The notes: generated by a model not told the origin, from the letters alone. A stretch of DNA of 64,000 nt from Mucilaginibacter rigui (GCF_014773275.1 NZ_JACWMW010000002.1:248001-312000), one strand, 5' to 3'; counted from the stretch's first letter, positions 33,005-42,491 are shown. Numbers and translations are program-made.

Positions 33005-33307
33005 TTACCGGTTATCAGCGTTAAAGCGGTATTTACGTGGCAGCGCCAGTGTATAGATGCGGTACAACAAACCGCCAAGCACAGGTATACCCAACCAGTG
33101 CGCATGGAAAGAGCTTTTTATATCACCATGAAACAAATAAGAGATAGCATGGCCAAGGCCGCAACCCGGGCACCAGGTAAAGCCAAGCAGCTTTAAAGGG
33201 CATAAGCTAAAGTGGCTTTCACCTGCCGGGTTTGTAAACGCCAGGCAAATCAAAGCCACTATCCAAAAAATTAATTCAAAATATCGGTTAAAGTACTTTC
33301 TAATCAA
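33005..33307 (-). CDS. DUF2752 membrane protein
   Basis: A 100-residue membrane protein with three hydrophobic stretches and the family signature C-P-L-K-L-L-G-F-T-W-C-P-G-C-G-L-G-H-A-I (C-P-x-C-G-x-T/G-R/H), which is a probable metal or redox motif. Function unknown. Its start overlaps the DUF4199 stop by eight bases, so the two are translationally coupled. Confidence 0.87.
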   Translation of the reverse strand: MIRKYFNRYFELIFWIVALICLAFTNPAGESHFSLCPLKLLGFTWCPGCGLGHAISYLFHGDIKSSFHAHWLGIPVLGGLLYRIYTLALPRKYRFNADNR

Positions 33308-33716
33308 CTCGGTTGCTCCTGGTGGTTAGCAGTAAAGATACTGCAAACGCTTCTATTACACCAACAAGCAGCGCGCCGAAAATACGGCCGCTAAAACTTT
33401 GAAAAGTGGTATCATTACTGCCCGCACCACCCCAGTTAATAAATACAATTCCGGCAAACACAGCTAGAACACCGCCAACCAATAAAATTTTAAAGCTTTG
33501 TATCAATGCTTCCAAGAAGCCCATATTGCCTTTCAGTTCGCCATCCCTAAAGTTTTTAACCCCAAAAAACAACCCTATAAGCGGTATTAATATGGAAACA
33601 TATTCAATGGGGTTAACCTCACTATCGGTTAAGTGATATCCTGTTTGGCGCATTATAAAAAGCCATATTAAACTTAAAACACCTATTACTAATCCAAATA
33701 TTACTGAGTTCTTCAT
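33300..33716 (-). CDS. DUF4199 membrane protein
   Basis: A 138-residue integral membrane protein with four helices. It matches DUF4199 by G-L-V-I-G-V-L-S-L-I-W, the central P-L-I-G-L-F-F-G-V-K-N-F-R-D-G and F-L-E-A-L-I-Q-S-F-K-I-L. The family is restricted mainly to Bacteroidota, often next to glycosyltransferase or dihydroorotase genes; here it is paired with DUF2752. Function unknown. Confidence 0.85.
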   Translation of the reverse strand: MKNSVIFGLVIGVLSLIWLFIMRQTGYHLTDSEVNPIEYVSILIPLIGLFFGVKNFRDGELKGNMGFLEALIQSFKILLVGGVLAVFAGIVFINWGGAGSNDTTFQSFSGRIFGALLVGVIEAFAVSLLLTTRSNRVD

Positions 33717-33854
33717 GTTGTATAAAGTTTGGTACTTTGTTGTAGTTTCGAAATATCATTTAAAAGTAAACATAAGCGCAAATTGTTTGCTTTAATTTTA
33801 TGATAAATACCCGGCCACATAAAAAAAGGCTTTTTTACCTATATTTACACCGTT

Positions 33855-36800
33855 TTGAACATCCGTGATATATTAGAGCGATACAAGGCTGACGATAGGA
33901 TAAAGGCATTGGCGAAAGCTTTAAATGCCGGTAAAAATCCAAGGGTGCAGCTTCGTGGTTTAGTCGGGTCGGGTGATGCGGCCATGGCGGCTGCATTGTA
34001 TTTTTTGCAGCACAAACACATGATATTTGTGCTGCCCGAACGCGAAGAAGCCGCATATTTCCTGGCCGATCTGGAAAACCTTACCGGTAAAGACATCCTG
34101 CTTTTCCCCTCGTCATACCGCAAACCGTTTGAATTTACCCAACCCGACAGCAGCAATGTACTTGCCCGTGCCGAGGTGTTGAATGAACTTAACCATTCTA
34201 CTGAATACGGACAGCTCATCGTAACTTATCCCGAGGCTTTGGCCGAAAAGGTGATAGACCGCTCATCGCTGGAGAAAAACACGCTCGAAATATCTGTAAA
34301 TAATAAGCTCAGTATCGATTTCATCACCGAATTTTTGGTGGAGTATGATTTTGACCGGGTTGATTTTGTTTACGAGCCCGGGCAGTTCTCTGTTCGTGGC
34401 GGGATTGTTGATATCTTCTCTTTCTCGCATGATTTGCCTTACCGAGTCGAGTTTTTTGGCGATGTTATTGAGTCCATACGTACATTTGAAATAGAAAGCC
34501 AGCTATCTGTTGAGCAGGTAAAGAATATCACCATTGTACCCAACGTCCAATCAAAATTTCTTACCGAGAATAACATCTCCCTGCTGGAATATGTAGAACC
34601 CGACACACAAGTATGGATAAAAGATGTGCAGTTTACGCTGGATATTATCCAAACCGGGCATAAAAAAGCTACGCAGCTTTGGAAGGCCTTATCCGCGGAT
34701 GAAAAGAACCAGAACCCCGATTGGATAGACCCCAAATTTAGCTTTACCGACGAGAAACTTATTGCCGACCAGCTGCATGACTTTGCACTGGTTGAATTTG
34801 GCAAGCAATTCTTTTACAACGATGCTACGCAGATCAGTTTTGATATGCGTCCGCAGCCATCCTTCAATAAGGATTTTAGCCTGCTGATCCATAATTTTAA
34901 AAATAACGAGGCCGAGAAGATAGAGAACTACATCCTTACCGATTCGGCGCGACAGGTTGAGCGGCTATATGCTATTTTAGAAGACCTGGACAAAACTGTT
35001 AAATTTACCCCGGTAAGCATCAGCATCCGCGAAGGATTTATTGATAGGGAACAAAAACTGGCTTGTTATACCGATCACCAGATATTTGACCGTTACTATA
35101 AATACAAGCTTAAAAAAGGCTACCAGCGTTCGCAGGCTATTACGCTTAAAGAGCTGCGCGACCTAAAACCCGGCGATTTTGTTACCCACATAGATCATGG
35201 TATCGGCAAATATGCCGGGCTTGAAAAGGTGGAGGTAAACGGCAAAACGCAGGAGATGATCCGTTTGGTTTATGCCGATAACGATCTATTGTATGTAAAC
35301 ATCAACTCGTTAAACCGGATCAGCAAATACAGCGGCAAAGAAGGCACAGAACCCCGCATGAACAAGCTGGGCACCGATACCTGGGAACGACTCAAAAAAA
35401 CCACAAAAAAAAAAGTTAAAGACATCGCCCGCGACCTGATCAAGCTTTACGCCCTGCGCAAAGCCCAGGATGGGAATGCCTTTTCGCCCGATAGTTATTT
35501 GCAGACAGAACTGGAAGCATCCTTCCTTTACGAAGATACCCCGGACCAGGAAAAGGCGACCGTAGATTTCAAGAAGGACATGGAATCGCCGCATCCTATG
35601 GACAGGCTGATATGCGGCGATGTAGGCTTTGGTAAAACCGAAATTGCCGTACGCGCCGCGTTTAAGGCCGTGGCCGATAGCAAACAGGTAGCCATATTGG
35701 TGCCTACAACCATTTTGGCCGCCCAGCATTACAAAACATTTAGCGACAGGCTAAAGGGCTTCCCCGTAAATATTGATTACGTAAACCGATTTAAAACCAC
35801 CAAACAGGTAAAAGATACCCTGGATGGGTTAAAGCAGGGTAAGGTAGATATCATTATAGGCACACACCGTTTAGTGAGCAAGGACGTGAAGTTTAAAGAC
35901 CTTGGCCTGATGATCATTGACGAGGAGCAAAAGTTTGGTGTATCGGTAAAAGAGAAGCTAAAACATATGCGCGCCAATGTGGATACCTTAACGTTAACCG
36001 CAACGCCGATACCGCGTACGCTGCATTTCTCATTAATGGGCGCAAGAGACCTTTCCATTATATCCACCCCTCCGCCAAACCGGCAGCCGGTGGTTACCGA
36101 ACTGCATGTGTTTAACGATACCTTGATAAAAGAGGCCGTTGAGCACGAGATTGAACGCGACGGGCAGGTGTTCTTTATTCATAACCGCGTGGCCGACCTG
36201 CCGCAGCTTGGCGGAATGATCCATAAGCTGGTGCCAAAGGCACGCGTAGGTATTGCCCACGGCCAGTTAGAGGGTGATGCCCTGGAAGATGTGATGCTGA
36301 AGTTTGTGAACCACGAGTATGATGTTTTGGTGGCAACCACTATTATCGAGGCCGGTTTGGATATCCCTAATGCCAATACCATTATCATAAACCACGCCCA
36401 CATGTTTGGCCTGAGCGATCTGCACCAGATGCGTGGCCGTGTTGGCCGAAGCAATAAAAAGGCATATTGTTATTTGCTGAGTCCGCCGCTGAGCACCCTA
36501 ACCAACGAAGCCCGCAAACGCCTGAGCGCCATTGAAGAGTTTAGCGACCTGGGCAGTGGTTTTAACGTTGCCATGCGCGACCTTGACATCCGCGGCAGCG
36601 GGAATCTTTTGGGAGCCGAACAAAGCGGTTTTATAGCCGAAATTGGGTTTGACATGTACCATAAGATACTTGATGAAGCCATACAGGAACTGAAGGATGA
36701 CGAGTTTAAGGGTGTATTCCCTGATGATAAGCCAAGGCCGTTTATCAGCTTCACTCAGATTGATACCGACCAGGAGATACTTATACCTGATGAGTATGTA

Positions 36801-37205
36801 ACCAGCATAGCAGAGCGCTACAACCTGTATACCGAACTCAGCAAACTGGAAAACGAAACTGAGCTGCAGGCTTTTAAACAGCAACTGCACGACAGGTTTG
36901 GCCCTATACCAGAACAGGTGAACGACTTGCTGAACTCCATGCGCCTGCAATGGCTAGGCAAGGCCATCGGTTTTGAGAAGGTATCGCTTAAGAAGAATGT
37001 ACTGCGCGGTTATTTTATAACCAATCAGCAATCGGCTTATTTTGAAACCGATGCCTTTAAAGAAGTGCTGAACTTTGTACAGCGCAACCCGCGCCGAACA
37101 AATCTGAAAGAAGTAAAAAACACCCTGCGCCTAAGCGTTGAGCGCGTTGCCAATATTGATGAAGCGTTGGAATTGTTAGAAGAAATGATGGTGGTTGGGG
37201 TGTAG
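33855..37205 (+). CDS. mfd: Transcription-repair coupling factor Mfd
   Basis: A 1116-residue ATPase that removes stalled RNA polymerase and recruits UvrA to lesions. The start codon is TTG (33855), chosen because no suitable ATG precedes the conserved N-I-R-D-I-L-E-R-Y-K. The UvrB-like N-terminal modules carry F-V-Y-E-P-G-Q-F-S-V-R-G-G-I-V-D-I-F. The polymerase-interaction domain begins P-G-D-F-V-T-H-I-D-H-G-I-G. The motor has Walker A G-D-V-G-F-G-K-T-E (near 590), D-E-E-Q and R-G-R-V-G-R. A run of ten A residues (35405-35414) encodes part of a lysine stretch. Monocistronic, convergent with a TonB-like gene. Confidence 0.96.
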   Translation: MNIRDILERYKADDRIKALAKALNAGKNPRVQLRGLVGSGDAAMAAALYFLQHKHMIFVLPEREEAAYFLADLENLTGKDILLFPSSYRKPFEFTQPDSSNVLARAEVLNELNHSTEYGQLIVTYPEALAEKVIDRSSLEKNTLEISVNNKLSIDFITEFLVEYDFDRVDFVYEPGQFSVRGGIVDIFSFSHDLPYRVEFFGDVIESIRTFEIESQLSVEQVKNITIVPNVQSKFLTENNISLLEYVEPDTQVWIKDVQFTLDIIQTGHKKATQLWKALSADEKNQNPDWIDPKFSFTDEKLIADQLHDFALVEFGKQFFYNDATQISFDMRPQPSFNKDFSLLIHNFKNNEAEKIENYILTDSARQVERLYAILEDLDKTVKFTPVSISIREGFIDREQKLACYTDHQIFDRYYKYKLKKGYQRSQAITLKELRDLKPGDFVTHIDHGIGKYAGLEKVEVNGKTQEMIRLVYADNDLLYVNINSLNRISKYSGKEGTEPRMNKLGTDTWERLKKTTKKKVKDIARDLIKLYALRKAQDGNAFSPDSYLQTELEASFLYEDTPDQEKATVDFKKDMESPHPMDRLICGDVGFGKTEIAVRAAFKAVADSKQVAILVPTTILAAQHYKTFSDRLKGFPVNIDYVNRFKTTKQVKDTLDGLKQGKVDIIIGTHRLVSKDVKFKDLGLMIIDEEQKFGVSVKEKLKHMRANVDTLTLTATPIPRTLHFSLMGARDLSIISTPPPNRQPVVTELHVFNDTLIKEAVEHEIERDGQVFFIHNRVADLPQLGGMIHKLVPKARVGIAHGQLEGDALEDVMLKFVNHEYDVLVATTIIEAGLDIPNANTIIINHAHMFGLSDLHQMRGRVGRSNKKAYCYLLSPPLSTLTNEARKRLSAIEEFSDLGSGFNVAMRDLDIRGSGNLLGAEQSGFIAEIGFDMYHKILDEAIQELKDDEFKGVFPDDKPRPFISFTQIDTDQEILIPDEYVTSIAERYNLYTELSKLENETELQAFKQQLHDRFGPIPEQVNDLLNSMRLQWLGKAIGFEKVSLKKNVLRGYFITNQQSAYFETDAFKEVLNFVQRNPRRTNLKEVKNTLRLSVERVANIDEALELLEEMMVVGV

Positions 37206-37233
37206 CCGTAGCTATAATTTTTTTGCTCATTCT

Positions 37234-37662
37234 TTACCGAATCATTGAACGCATGTAGTCCGGTATTACTAATGGATTATCCCTATAAAGAGTTTTTATG
37301 TTATATTTTATACTCTTTTGATAACTTTTATCGATATACTCGGAATTTATTTTTAATGACATTTGCACCTTTGATTTTAATGGAATTCCATAAAACATCG
37401 ATGGTGTCCAATTTGAGCATTTTCCAAGTGCCTGTTTCAATGCGCTGAGTATTTCAGATGGCACAGGATTTACTGTACCAATTTCTATCAAACTTCCGTT
37501 TTCATTAATAGTGAAAGAGATAATTGCAGAATCAACTATTTTTTTTGCATCAGTTACTTTAGGCAGCTTAAGGTTCTTCCTCATAGTTGACACAAAGTAA
37601 TTTGCAAAAAAGTAAAATAAAATTGTTAAAAGGGTATGCTTCAATAAAGCAGAAATCTTCAT
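37234..37662 (-). CDS. TonB C-terminal-domain-like small protein
   Basis: A 142-residue protein with one N-terminal hydrophobic helix (residues 9-24) and a domain that resembles the TonB C-terminus: I-S-F-T-I-N-E-N-G-S-L-I-E-I, then L-K-Q-A-L-G-K-C-S-N-W-T-P-S and V-Q-M-S-L-K-I-N. The proline-rich linker of a true TonB is missing. This makes it an orphan energy-transducer-like domain rather than a full TonB. The AT-rich codon use differs from its neighbours, suggesting a recently acquired or weakly expressed gene. Confidence 0.65.
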   Translation of the reverse strand: MKISALLKHTLLTILFYFFANYFVSTMRKNLKLPKVTDAKKIVDSAIISFTINENGSLIEIGTVNPVPSEILSALKQALGKCSNWTPSMFYGIPLKSKVQMSLKINSEYIDKSYQKSIKYNIKTLYRDNPLVIPDYMRSMIR

Positions 37663-37691
37663 TTTATAACGTTATATTATATTCAAAGATA

Positions 37692-38228
37692 TTAAACCTT
37701 CTGATAGATCCCTCTCAAATTTCTACCCAATTCCTTATAATCTAACCCATACCCTACCACAAATTTGTTAGGGATCTGAAAGGCTACGTATTTTAACTCT
37801 TCAATACTATGCTCAACCGAATCGGGTTTGTAAAGCAGGGTGCATACGGTAATGGACGCCGGGTTGCGCACCATTAACTTTTCTATCAGGTATTTAATGG
37901 TGTTACCGCTATCGATGATATCCTCCAGCAAAATCACATCTTTGCCGGTAATGTTTACGTGCAGGTCAAAATCATCGCGGATAGTACGGGTGCTTGACAG
38001 GCCGCCGAAGTAAGATGCGAGCTTGGTAAAAGTTACCTCGCAGGGTACAACAATCTCTTTCAGCAGGTCTGACGCGAACATGAAACTGCCGTTCAGTATG
38101 CCCACAAATATGGGCTGGCGGCCTTCAAAATCATTATTTATATCCTGCGCAAGCTCGGCAATACGTTTCTGTATCACTTCATGCGGGTACATCGGCTCAA
38201 ATTCAAGGTCGGCTATTTGTAATTTCAT
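37692..38228 (-). CDS. hpt: Hypoxanthine phosphoribosyltransferase
   Basis: A 178-residue purine salvage enzyme that joins hypoxanthine or guanine to PRPP. The PRPP-binding loop V-I-L-L-E-D-I-I-D-S-G-N-T-I is complete, and G-I-L-N-G-S-F-M-F-A-S-D-L forms the flexible loop region. The C-terminus has I-P-N-K-F-V-V-G-Y-G-L-D-Y. The ATG at 38228 gives the family N-terminus; an upstream ATG at 38255 adds nine odd residues. Divergent from the M16 peptidase gene. Confidence 0.94.
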   Translation of the reverse strand: MKLQIADLEFEPMYPHEVIQKRIAELAQDINNDFEGRQPIFVGILNGSFMFASDLLKEIVVPCEVTFTKLASYFGGLSSTRTIRDDFDLHVNITGKDVILLEDIIDSGNTIKYLIEKLMVRNPASITVCTLLYKPDSVEHSIEELKYVAFQIPNKFVVGYGLDYKELGRNLRGIYQKV

Positions 38229-38288
38229 AGGGTAAACATAAGCAATACCAAACAATTTGGAGGTTTAAACGCTATCTTTGAACCTTTT

Positions 38289-39518
38289 ATGACAGATCAC
38301 CAGGTTCATGCGCTGCCCAATGGCATCCGCATATTATTTAAATATTCACCTTCGCCTATTACGCACTGCTGTTTTGTACTAAACGCGGGGTCGCGCGATG
38401 AATTGCCCCAAAAAGAAGGCCTCGCCCATTTTATTGAGCATTTGCTTTTTAAAGAAACCGAAAGGCGCAATACTACGCAGATATTAAACCACCTGGAACT
38501 TGTAGGCGCCGACCTTAACGCTTATACCACCAAAGAGTACACCTGTATCCACGCCTCGTTATTAAAACAACACCTGGAGCGCGCTGTAGACCTGTTTGAG
38601 GATATTCTGTTTCATTCCACCTTCCCGGAGGATGAAATGGAGAAGGAGCGCGGCGTGATACTTGACGAGATCTCGTCATACCTGGACCAGCCAGAGGAAG
38701 CTATACAAGATGATTTTGAAGAGTACCTTTTTAAAGGGCACCCCATAGGTAACAACATTTTGGGCACCCCCGAAAGCGTTGGTATATTAAACGGTGCCGA
38801 CATTAAACAGTTTACCGCTGCCAATAATAATACCCACCAAATGGTGTTCGCTGTTTATGGCGATTACGATTTTAAGAAACTGGTAAAGCTGTGCGAAAAG
38901 TACTTTGGCAAAGTGCCCGAAAACACCAGTCAAAAAAACAGGATAGCGCCTGATGCCATCAGCCACGGCATTTATGCCTTGCAAAAACCCATCTCACAAA
39001 CGCATTGTATTTTGGGTGGCAGGGCGTATCCATCGGCACATCAAAATAAATATGGGTTACTGCTGCTCAACAATGTTTTGGGCGGCATGGGCATGAGCAA
39101 CCGGCTTAACCTGGAGATCCGCGAGAAACACGGCATAGCTTACACCATCGAATCAAATTACACCTCGTTAACAGATACGGGCATCTTCTCTATATACTTT
39201 GGTACCGATGCGGAGAAGGCCGAAAAAGCCCTTAAACTGGTACATAAAGAACTTAAAAAGCTGCGAGATAACAAGCTTGGAACAGTACAGTTAAAACAAG
39301 CCAAAGAAAAGTTTATTGGCCAGATAGCGCTGGCCGAAGAAAGCCGCATGAGCCTGATCATATCTATGGCAAAAAGCCTGCTCGATTTTAACCGGATCGA
39401 TTCGCTGGAGGAGATCTTCACCAAAATAAATGCGGTTACAGCCGAAGACCTCCTGGAGATAAGCAACGAAATTTTTGATAATGACCGTATGATAACCTTA
39501 TTATTTGAGCCTAAGTAA
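38289..39518 (+). CDS. M16 family zinc peptidase (pitrilysin-like)
   Basis: A 409-residue peptidase with the inverted zinc motif H-F-I-E-H (H-x-x-E-H) near residue 48 and the distal glutamate in E-K-E-R-G-V-I-L-D-E-I about 75 residues later. The first half is catalytic; the second half carries the R/Y pair region (L-N-L-E-I-R-E-K-H-G-I-A-Y-T-I-E). Single-chain proteins of this size act as dimers or as processing peptidases. TATCTTTG eight bases before the ATG resembles a -7 element. The def gene follows after 21 bases. Confidence 0.92.
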   Translation: MTDHQVHALPNGIRILFKYSPSPITHCCFVLNAGSRDELPQKEGLAHFIEHLLFKETERRNTTQILNHLELVGADLNAYTTKEYTCIHASLLKQHLERAVDLFEDILFHSTFPEDEMEKERGVILDEISSYLDQPEEAIQDDFEEYLFKGHPIGNNILGTPESVGILNGADIKQFTAANNNTHQMVFAVYGDYDFKKLVKLCEKYFGKVPENTSQKNRIAPDAISHGIYALQKPISQTHCILGGRAYPSAHQNKYGLLLLNNVLGGMGMSNRLNLEIREKHGIAYTIESNYTSLTDTGIFSIYFGTDAEKAEKALKLVHKELKKLRDNKLGTVQLKQAKEKFIGQIALAEESRMSLIISMAKSLLDFNRIDSLEEIFTKINAVTAEDLLEISNEIFDNDRMITLLFEPK

Positions 39519-39539
39519 TAAAACTTTTACCTTTGTACT

Positions 39540-40112
39540 ATGAAATATCCTATAGTAGCGTACGGCGACCCGGTTTTAAGAAAAAAAGCCACTTCTATTG
39601 AGCCTGATGAGTACCCTCATATAAAAGAACTGATAGGCAACATGTTTGAAACCATGTATGGCGCCCGCGGTGTTGGGCTGGCTGCCCCACAGGTGGGTAT
39701 GTCTATGCGTTTGTTTGTAATTGATGTTTCCCCTTTTGATGATGAAGAGCCTGAACTAAAGGATTTCAAAAAAGCATTTATTAACGCTACTATATTAGAA
39801 GAAACCGGCGAAGAGTGGGCTTTTAATGAAGGTTGCCTGAGCATCCCGGATATCCGTGAGGATGTAAGCCGCAAGCCGGTTATTAAGATCTCGTACTATG
39901 ACGAGGACTGGAAACATCACGAAGAAACTTACCGTGGCATGGCGGCCCGCGTTATACAGCACGAGTATGACCATATTGAAGGTAAACTATTTACCGATAA
40001 ATTGAGCCCGCTACGCAAACGTCTGATAGAGAAAAAATTGAACGATATTTCAAAAGGTGCTGTTGATGTAGATTACCGCATGAAATTCCCGGCGGCGAAG
40101 AAAGGACGTTAG
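39540..40112 (+). CDS. def: Peptide deformylase
   Basis: A 190-residue metalloenzyme that removes the formyl group from new proteins. The three motifs are complete: G-V-G-L-A-A-P-Q-V-G, E-G-C-L-S-I-P and Q-H-E-Y-D-H-I-E-G. A basic tail follows. TACCTTTG sits four bases before the ATG; it fits a -7 element and would give an almost leaderless message, though the gene may also be read through from the M16 gene. A hairpin terminator lies downstream. Confidence 0.96.
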   Translation: MKYPIVAYGDPVLRKKATSIEPDEYPHIKELIGNMFETMYGARGVGLAAPQVGMSMRLFVIDVSPFDDEEPELKDFKKAFINATILEETGEEWAFNEGCLSIPDIREDVSRKPVIKISYYDEDWKHHEETYRGMAARVIQHEYDHIEGKLFTDKLSPLRKRLIEKKLNDISKGAVDVDYRMKFPAAKKGR

Positions 40113-40166
40113 AAAAGAGTCAAGAAGCCAAGACATAAGAATTAAGAGTAAAAACATATAAAAACG

Positions 40167-40198
40167 GAAAAGGGCTTCGAATTATCGAAGCCCTTTTC
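40167..40198. terminator. Bidirectional terminator after def
   Basis: GAAAAGGGCTTCGA-atta-TCGAAGCCCTTTTC, a perfect 14-base stem with T-rich flank. It is set inside AAGAGTCAAGA / TCTTGATTCT repeats at 40113-40260, and separates def from the convergent CarboxypepD_reg-like gene. Confidence 0.85.
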
Positions 40199-40260
40199 TA
40201 TTATAGGTATCAGCTTGTGCAGCTGTCTTGTCTCTTGATTCTAAAAATCCTGATTCTCTC

Positions 40261-40881
40261 TTACTTGCTGTCTCCGTCGGTTATCGACTTAATTAAGCTG
40301 CCCCAGGCAAGCGGGTTTAGCAATGGATTGGTACGGGAATGCGAGTTAACAATATCCTGGTGCAGGTATTGTGAATTGGCCGATTGTATTTCCTGTCCGT
40401 CGCGCGGCAGGCTATTGGTCATGGCCATTATAGATGACCGGCTGATATTTTTGCGGGCAATTGCAAGGTCATCATCGGCTATTTTAGCGTTCACAAAATC
40501 TTTCCTGAACTCATCTGTCGTAGCCCAAGGGAATACCCTAACCATTGGCAGGTTTGTTATTTGCGGTTTTATTAAAACGCGTACGGTATAGCTTTTGCTT
40601 TTTATATCGGCAGGTATTACAACCGTTACGGGTGCATAACCAATAGCTGTAAACTGCAATGAATCCTGCTCATGTGCCACAAATGAAAAGTAACCTTTAA
40701 AGTTTGTTACAGTAACAGAATTATGCTGGCTAACGTTGGTAACACTTACATAAGGTACTATAACAGATATGCTATCGGCATTGTATACCACACCCGTAAA
40801 CTGAACCAGCGGAGCCTCTTTTTTTTGGGCAAATGCTGATAAAGATGTCAGTAAAAATAATATGCCAATTAATCTTTTCAT
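40261..40881 (-). CDS. Secreted CarboxypepD_reg-like domain protein
   Basis: A 206-residue exported protein (signal peptide, cleavage after A-F-A-Q). The mature start is a carboxypeptidase-regulatory-like beta domain: V-Q-F-T-G-V-V-Y-N-A-D, V-P-Y-V-S-V-T-N and Y-F-S-F-V-A-H-E-Q-D-S-L-Q-F-T-A-I-G-Y. This domain occurs in SusC-like receptors and cell-surface proteins of Bacteroidota. The C-terminal 90 residues are helical and unrecognised. Monocistronic. Confidence 0.82.
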   Translation of the reverse strand: MKRLIGILFLLTSLSAFAQKKEAPLVQFTGVVYNADSISVIVPYVSVTNVSQHNSVTVTNFKGYFSFVAHEQDSLQFTAIGYAPVTVVIPADIKSKSYTVRVLIKPQITNLPMVRVFPWATTDEFRKDFVNAKIADDDLAIARKNISRSSIMAMTNSLPRDGQEIQSANSQYLHQDIVNSHSRTNPLLNPLAWGSLIKSITDGDSK

Positions 40882-40988
40882 TTAACCTGATTACACAAAT
40901 TACCTGCCATGTTTAGCTTTGTTTTACATGTGCGGGTAAAAATACGTTATTGAAAAAATATCAATAGCGTATTTAACACTTCTTAACA

Positions 40989-41267
40989 CTATCTTAAATT
41001 TTCAGGAAGCACGGCATTGGGGTCGTCAATATCGGTTAGGTTTATCGCCTCAATACCGGTAATTTCCGGCACAGCCTTTAAAATGGCTTGTTCAATACCA
41101 GCTTTAAGCGTCATGATACTCATCGGGCACGACCCGCAAGAACCAAGCAGCTTTAACTTTACCACTTTTTCAGGGGTTATATCTTCTACAGAAACGTTTC
41201 CGCCATCTGCCTCTAAATAAGGCCTTATGGTATCCAACGCTGCTTCCACCTGATCTGTTAAACTCAT
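40989..41267 (-). CDS. NifU C-terminal domain protein
   Basis: A 92-residue NifU-like iron-sulfur scaffold. The domain shows L-D-T-I-R-P-Y-L-E-A-D-G-G-N-V and the cysteine motif L-L-G-S-C-G-S-C-P-M-S (C-x-x-C), which binds a 4Fe-4S cluster across a dimer. It follows the Mrp gene by 28 bases, and both proteins belong to cluster assembly and transfer. Length is as expected for a single NifU C-terminal module. Confidence 0.93.
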   Translation of the reverse strand: MSLTDQVEAALDTIRPYLEADGGNVSVEDITPEKVVKLKLLGSCGSCPMSIMTLKAGIEQAILKAVPEITGIEAINLTDIDDPNAVLPENLR

Positions 41268-41295
41268 TTTTTATTTAAATTATAAAGTAAAGTTA

Positions 41296-42384
41296 TTAAT
41301 TATTTACCACATTTAAGTTATCGGCCTTTTGGGCATTACAAATAGAAACCTGCTGGGCAACGCGCCTGGCCATTTCCATAAATGCGGTGGTCATTACACC
41401 ATCGTCGTCCATCACAATAGGCCTGCCCGCATCCCCAGAGTCGCTTATTCCCTTTATTAACGGAATTTCGCCCAAAAATGGTACATCTAAAGTTTCTGCA
41501 AGCTTTTTGCCCCCACCCTGGCCAAATATGTAGTATTTGTTATCGGGCAGTTCTGCTGGTGTAAAGTAGGCCATGTTCTCCACTACTCCCATAATGGGCA
41601 CATTGATGGCCGGCATCAAAAACATACCAATACCTTTTTTAGCATCAGCCAGCGCTACATTTTGCGGCGTGGTTACAATTACCGCCCCCGTAACCGGGAA
41701 ACTTTGCGTAACGGTAATGTGGATATCGCCCGTACCCGGTGGCAGGTCTACAACCAGGTAATCCAGCTCGCCCCAATCGGCATCATTAAACAGTTGTTTT
41801 ACGGCTGTTGATACCATTGGCCCGCGCCATGGTACCGGTTGGTTTGGGTCTGTAAAGAAACCTATCGAAAGCAATTTGATGCCGTATTTCTCAATTGGCT
41901 CTATGCGTGTTTTGCCGTTCTCCTGTGTGGCTTTCGGGCGTTGGTTCTCTAACCCGAACATGATCGGGATAGACGGGCCATAAATATCGGCATCTATCAA
42001 TCCCACCTTTGCGCCGGTTTTTGAAAGCGCCAGCGCCAGGTTCACCGATACGGTAGATTTACCAACCCCACCCTTGCCCGATGCTACCGCGATAATATTT
42101 TTAACGCCCGGTACGCCGGTGTTTTTTTGCGAGGTAACGCGCGACGTCATATTCACGGTAACTTCAATCTCTTTACTGATGAAATGACCGATGGCGTTGC
42201 GGCAGGCATTTTCAATTAACGCCTTTAACGGGCATGCCGGTGTGGTAAGCACAACCGAAAAGCTCAGTTTGTTGCCCTCAATATGTATATCCTGTATCAT
42301 GTTCAGCGTTACCAGGTCTTTTTTCAGATCCGGTTCTTCAACATTTCCAAGGGCTTGTAAAACTTGTTCTTTTGTAAATTCCAT
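41296..42384 (-). CDS. Mrp/NBP35 family Fe-S carrier ATPase
   Basis: A 362-residue P-loop ATPase that carries and transfers iron-sulfur clusters (ApbC/Mrp family). An N-terminal MIP18-like domain (residues 1-85) is followed by the deviant Walker A A-S-G-K-G-G-V-G-K-S-T (near 103-111), L-I-D-A-D-I-Y-G-P-S, and Y-L-V-V-D-L-P-P-G-T-G-D. The usual C-terminal C-x-x-C cluster pair is not seen; only single cysteines appear near the end. It is co-transcribed with the NifU-like gene and diverges from the transglycosylase gene. Confidence 0.93.
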   Translation of the reverse strand: MEFTKEQVLQALGNVEEPDLKKDLVTLNMIQDIHIEGNKLSFSVVLTTPACPLKALIENACRNAIGHFISKEIEVTVNMTSRVTSQKNTGVPGVKNIIAVASGKGGVGKSTVSVNLALALSKTGAKVGLIDADIYGPSIPIMFGLENQRPKATQENGKTRIEPIEKYGIKLLSIGFFTDPNQPVPWRGPMVSTAVKQLFNDADWGELDYLVVDLPPGTGDIHITVTQSFPVTGAVIVTTPQNVALADAKKGIGMFLMPAINVPIMGVVENMAYFTPAELPDNKYYIFGQGGGKKLAETLDVPFLGEIPLIKGISDSGDAGRPIVMDDDGVMTTAFMEMARRVAQQVSICNAQKADNLNVVNN

Positions 42385-42461
42385 ATTTATTTAATCGCAA
42401 AAATACGAAAACAGGTAGCAGCATGCGTTTGTTAAAAAAACAATTTGCGGGCTACAACCGT

Positions 42462-42491
42462 TTGCACCACATCATATTTAGTTTAGTTTTG
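42462..42491 (+). promoter_or_regulatory. Candidate promoter for the GT51 gene
   Basis: TTG at 42462-42464, a 19-base spacer and TAGTTTTG at 42484-42491, an exact fit to TTG-N19-TAnnTTTG. The transcript would start near 42495, which supports translation from the ATG at 42507 rather than 42423. Confidence 0.6.

Noticed and set aside
37234-37662. Full TonB energy transducer
   Set aside because: The C-terminal domain is TonB-like, but there is no proline-rich spacer and no exbB/exbD nearby.
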